Assembly (NCBI RefSeq): GCF_003383615.1
Contig: NZ_QNUL01000009.1
Span: forward strand, 124,001-188,000
Source of the DNA: Dyadobacter luteus
GTDB lineage: Bacteria; Bacteroidota; Bacteroidia; Cytophagales; Spirosomataceae
DNA length: 64,000 nt
Direction of reading: 5' to 3'
In this document: positions 62,967 through 64,000 of the stretch, piece after piece
How positions within the stretch are numbered: position 1 is the stretch's first letter
Layout of the letters: the number at the start of each line of letters is the position of its first letter
Program-made: the position numbers and the translations under genes
The notes under the pieces: generated by a model
What the model was told of the DNA's origin: nothing
What the model saw: the letters and a program-made list of their open reading frames with translations, nothing else
Database searches by the model: none

Positions 62967-63608
62967 TTACTGGTTCATTCTAACCAGCGCATCGTTCAGA
63001 GCCATCACGTTGTTCACATTCATCTTCCTGAATAAATTCCCTTTAATAGAACTTATCGTTGTCGACTTGCGTCCCAAATGCTGGGCGATGTCGGAGGTCT
63101 TCATACCTTGTACCAGGTAATCAGCAATCTCTCTCTCACGTGCCGACAAAGGATGTTTCGCTTTTATTAATGGCTGTCTGTTCGGCAGGGTCAGATTGGC
63201 CAGGATAACGCTTAATAGCTCGCTGCAAAAGAAACGGTCTTTAATCTGGATATCACGAATACAGGTAAAAATCTGAGCGGTATCACAGGATTTGAGTACA
63301 AAGCCTGACACGCCCAACTGAACCAGATCTACCAGCTCTTTGTAGTTGAACTGATCTCCGTAAACCACCGTCTTCGCATGCGAATATCTCTCAGAACAAA
63401 TCCTTGCTTCACGGTATATCTTCATTATGTCCTGCCCATTCCAACCCAGCATGATCACATCCGGTGCTTTGCCCGGCTCGGGCAGTTTGAGATGTTCCAC
63501 ACAATCAGCGGTACGGACATCAAATTCATCTGACAGATTTTCTTTAAGCAACAATGAAAATCCATCTCTTACCATCGGATAACTGTCAATTAACACTATA
63601 GACTTCAT
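62967..63608 (-). CDS. NarL/FixJ-type regulator with an atypical receiver domain
   Basis: About 213 residues from ATG 63608 (MKSIVLIDSYPMVRDG); the longer frame from 63641 adds 11 residues. The N-terminal receiver domain (1-120) keeps D8 and the conserved lysine (K106 in GFVLKS), but the phospho-acceptor position reads MLGW, with Gly55 in place of Asp. The C-terminal LuxR-type helix-turn-helix is intact (HPLSAREREIADYLVQG, TSDIAQHLGRKSTTISSI). It therefore probably does not work through ordinary phosphorylation. No histidine kinase is adjacent. The only partner is the receiver-like gene after it. Confidence 0.88.
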   Translation of the reverse strand: MKSIVLIDSYPMVRDGFSLLLKENLSDEFDVRTADCVEHLKLPEPGKAPDVIMLGWNGQDIMKIYREARICSERYSHAKTVVYGDQFNYKELVDLVQLGVSGFVLKSCDTAQIFTCIRDIQIKDRFFCSELLSVILANLTLPNRQPLIKAKHPLSAREREIADYLVQGMKTSDIAQHLGRKSTTISSIKGNLFRKMNVNNVMALNDALVRMNQ

Positions 63609-63687
63609 AAAAAATGGAGGATAATTGGGAAATATTAACACTAAAAAGGTATACTTATCTGTATCGAATTAATGAATGTAATTAAAA

Positions 63688-63695
63688 CAAATTTA
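63688..63695 (-). promoter_or_regulatory. Candidate -7 box for the LuxR-type regulator
   Basis: The minus strand reads TAAATTTG (TAnnTTTG), 80 bp upstream of ATG 63608. The -33 element is not clear. Confidence 0.25.
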
Positions 63696-63771
63696 AAGTT
63701 ATATGTCCTGGTTTATATTCGAATTTTACATAAATTTTAATAGAAATATTTCTATTAAAATAAAGACAATA

Positions 63772-63817
63772 GTAGCAGACGATGAGTATACGAAACCGCA
63801 TACTCATCGTCTGCTAC
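63772..63817. repeat. Perfect 18-bp inverted repeat hairpin
   Basis: Arms GTAGCAGACGATGAGTAT (63772-63789) and ATACTCATCGTCTGCTAC (63800-63817) are perfectly complementary with a 10-nt loop. On the minus strand it is followed by a T-rich stretch (TATTGTCTTTATTTT), so it may terminate a gene beyond the right edge. The remaining 63818-64000 holds no supported gene. Confidence 0.75.
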
Positions 63818-63826
63818 CAGATACTA

Positions 63827-63845
63827 TATTACGTATAACGTAATA
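63827..63845. promoter_or_regulatory. 19-bp palindrome, candidate operator
   Basis: TATTACGT-ATA-ACGTAATA is a perfect 8-bp inverted repeat with a 3-bp centre, the size of a dimeric repressor or regulator site. It lies 10 bp beyond the hairpin arm. Confidence 0.35.
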
Positions 63846-64000
63846 ACAGAAAAAACTTCAGCAATAAGAACTTACCTCTTATAAACAACTATTTAGACTC
63901 GGAGAATTTTATAAATAATAGTAAATTGTGCGCCTGTAGTTAGGTTTGTTGCTACAACAATACTATTTCTTCAAACCACGTGATTTCCCAATTGCCGAGA

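Noticed and set aside
1..64000. CRISPR arrays, tRNA or rRNA genes, prophage
   Set aside because: No regularly spaced repeats, tRNA-like cloverleaf, rRNA signature or phage structural gene was seen by eye.

Overview
The window looks like a chromosomal segment of a Bacteroidota bacterium of the Cytophagales type, with a Dyadobacter- or Spirosoma-like member of the Spirosomaceae as my best guess. The support is four SusC/SusD outer-membrane pairs, two ECF sigma/FecR pairs, a type IX secretion (T9SS) C-terminal sorting domain, Bacteroidota-style -7 boxes (TAnnTTTG), almost no Shine-Dalgarno sequences and moderate GC. The genus is inferred from gene content only. I saw no rRNA, tRNA, CRISPR array, phage or intact insertion sequence.

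Layout. 0.2-6 kb: a bestrophin-like channel, a large leucine-rich-repeat T9SS cargo protein, an orphan ExbD, a palindromic REP/MITE-like element and a VOC protein. 6.2-10.5 kb: a DMT exporter, then a PepSY membrane protein and a siderophore-type TonB receptor in one operon. 10.7-20.7 kb (locus A): sigma factor, FecR, SusC, SusD, then a hairpin, then TlpA-like thioredoxin, DUF6029-like and Omp28-like genes. 21.2-34.7 kb (locus B): a polysaccharide utilization locus with sigma, FecR, SusC, SusD, GH97, GH88 and a heparinase II/III-like lyase, probably for a uronate-containing polysaccharide. 34.9-40.8 kb, on the + strand: an orphan protein, a Cys-rich lipoprotein, a threonine-aldolase-like enzyme with an ATP-grasp protein, a frameshifted NADAR gene, a Crp/Fnr regulator, a nonsense-interrupted ridA and a COG4315-type lipoprotein. 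40.9-49.6 kb (locus C): an NHL protein, then an operon SusC-SusD-M14 carboxypeptidase. 50.3-53.9 kb: ATP-grasp ligase, frameshifted luciferase-like monooxygenase and amino-acid permease. 54-55.9 kb: an SDR and an AraC regulator. 56.2-61.3 kb (locus D): SusC-SusD behind a leader with a short ORF and a terminator-like hairpin. 61.6-64 kb: a small secreted protein and a pair of degenerate response-regulator proteins.

How it works together. Loci A and B each carry a SusC with an N-terminal STN signalling domain plus an anti-sigma/sigma pair, so ligand binding at the outer membrane should switch on the operon. In locus B the lyase would cut the polymer, GH88 would remove the unsaturated uronyl residue the lyase leaves, and GH97 would remove an alpha-linked hexose. 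Locus A has no CAZyme and instead carries envelope thioredoxin-fold proteins. Locus C pairs a SusCD with a secreted zinc carboxypeptidase, which suggests peptides.

The most notable points are three disrupted genes within 14 kb (a -1 frameshift at a slippery A-tract, a TCA-to-TAA-type nonsense, and an apparent 5-nt repeat contraction), hairpins just after susD in loci A and B, a candidate translation-coupled attenuator ahead of susC in locus D, a receiver protein lacking the phospho-acceptor Asp beside a second degenerate receiver, and two ATP-grasp modules that may make small amino-acid conjugates.
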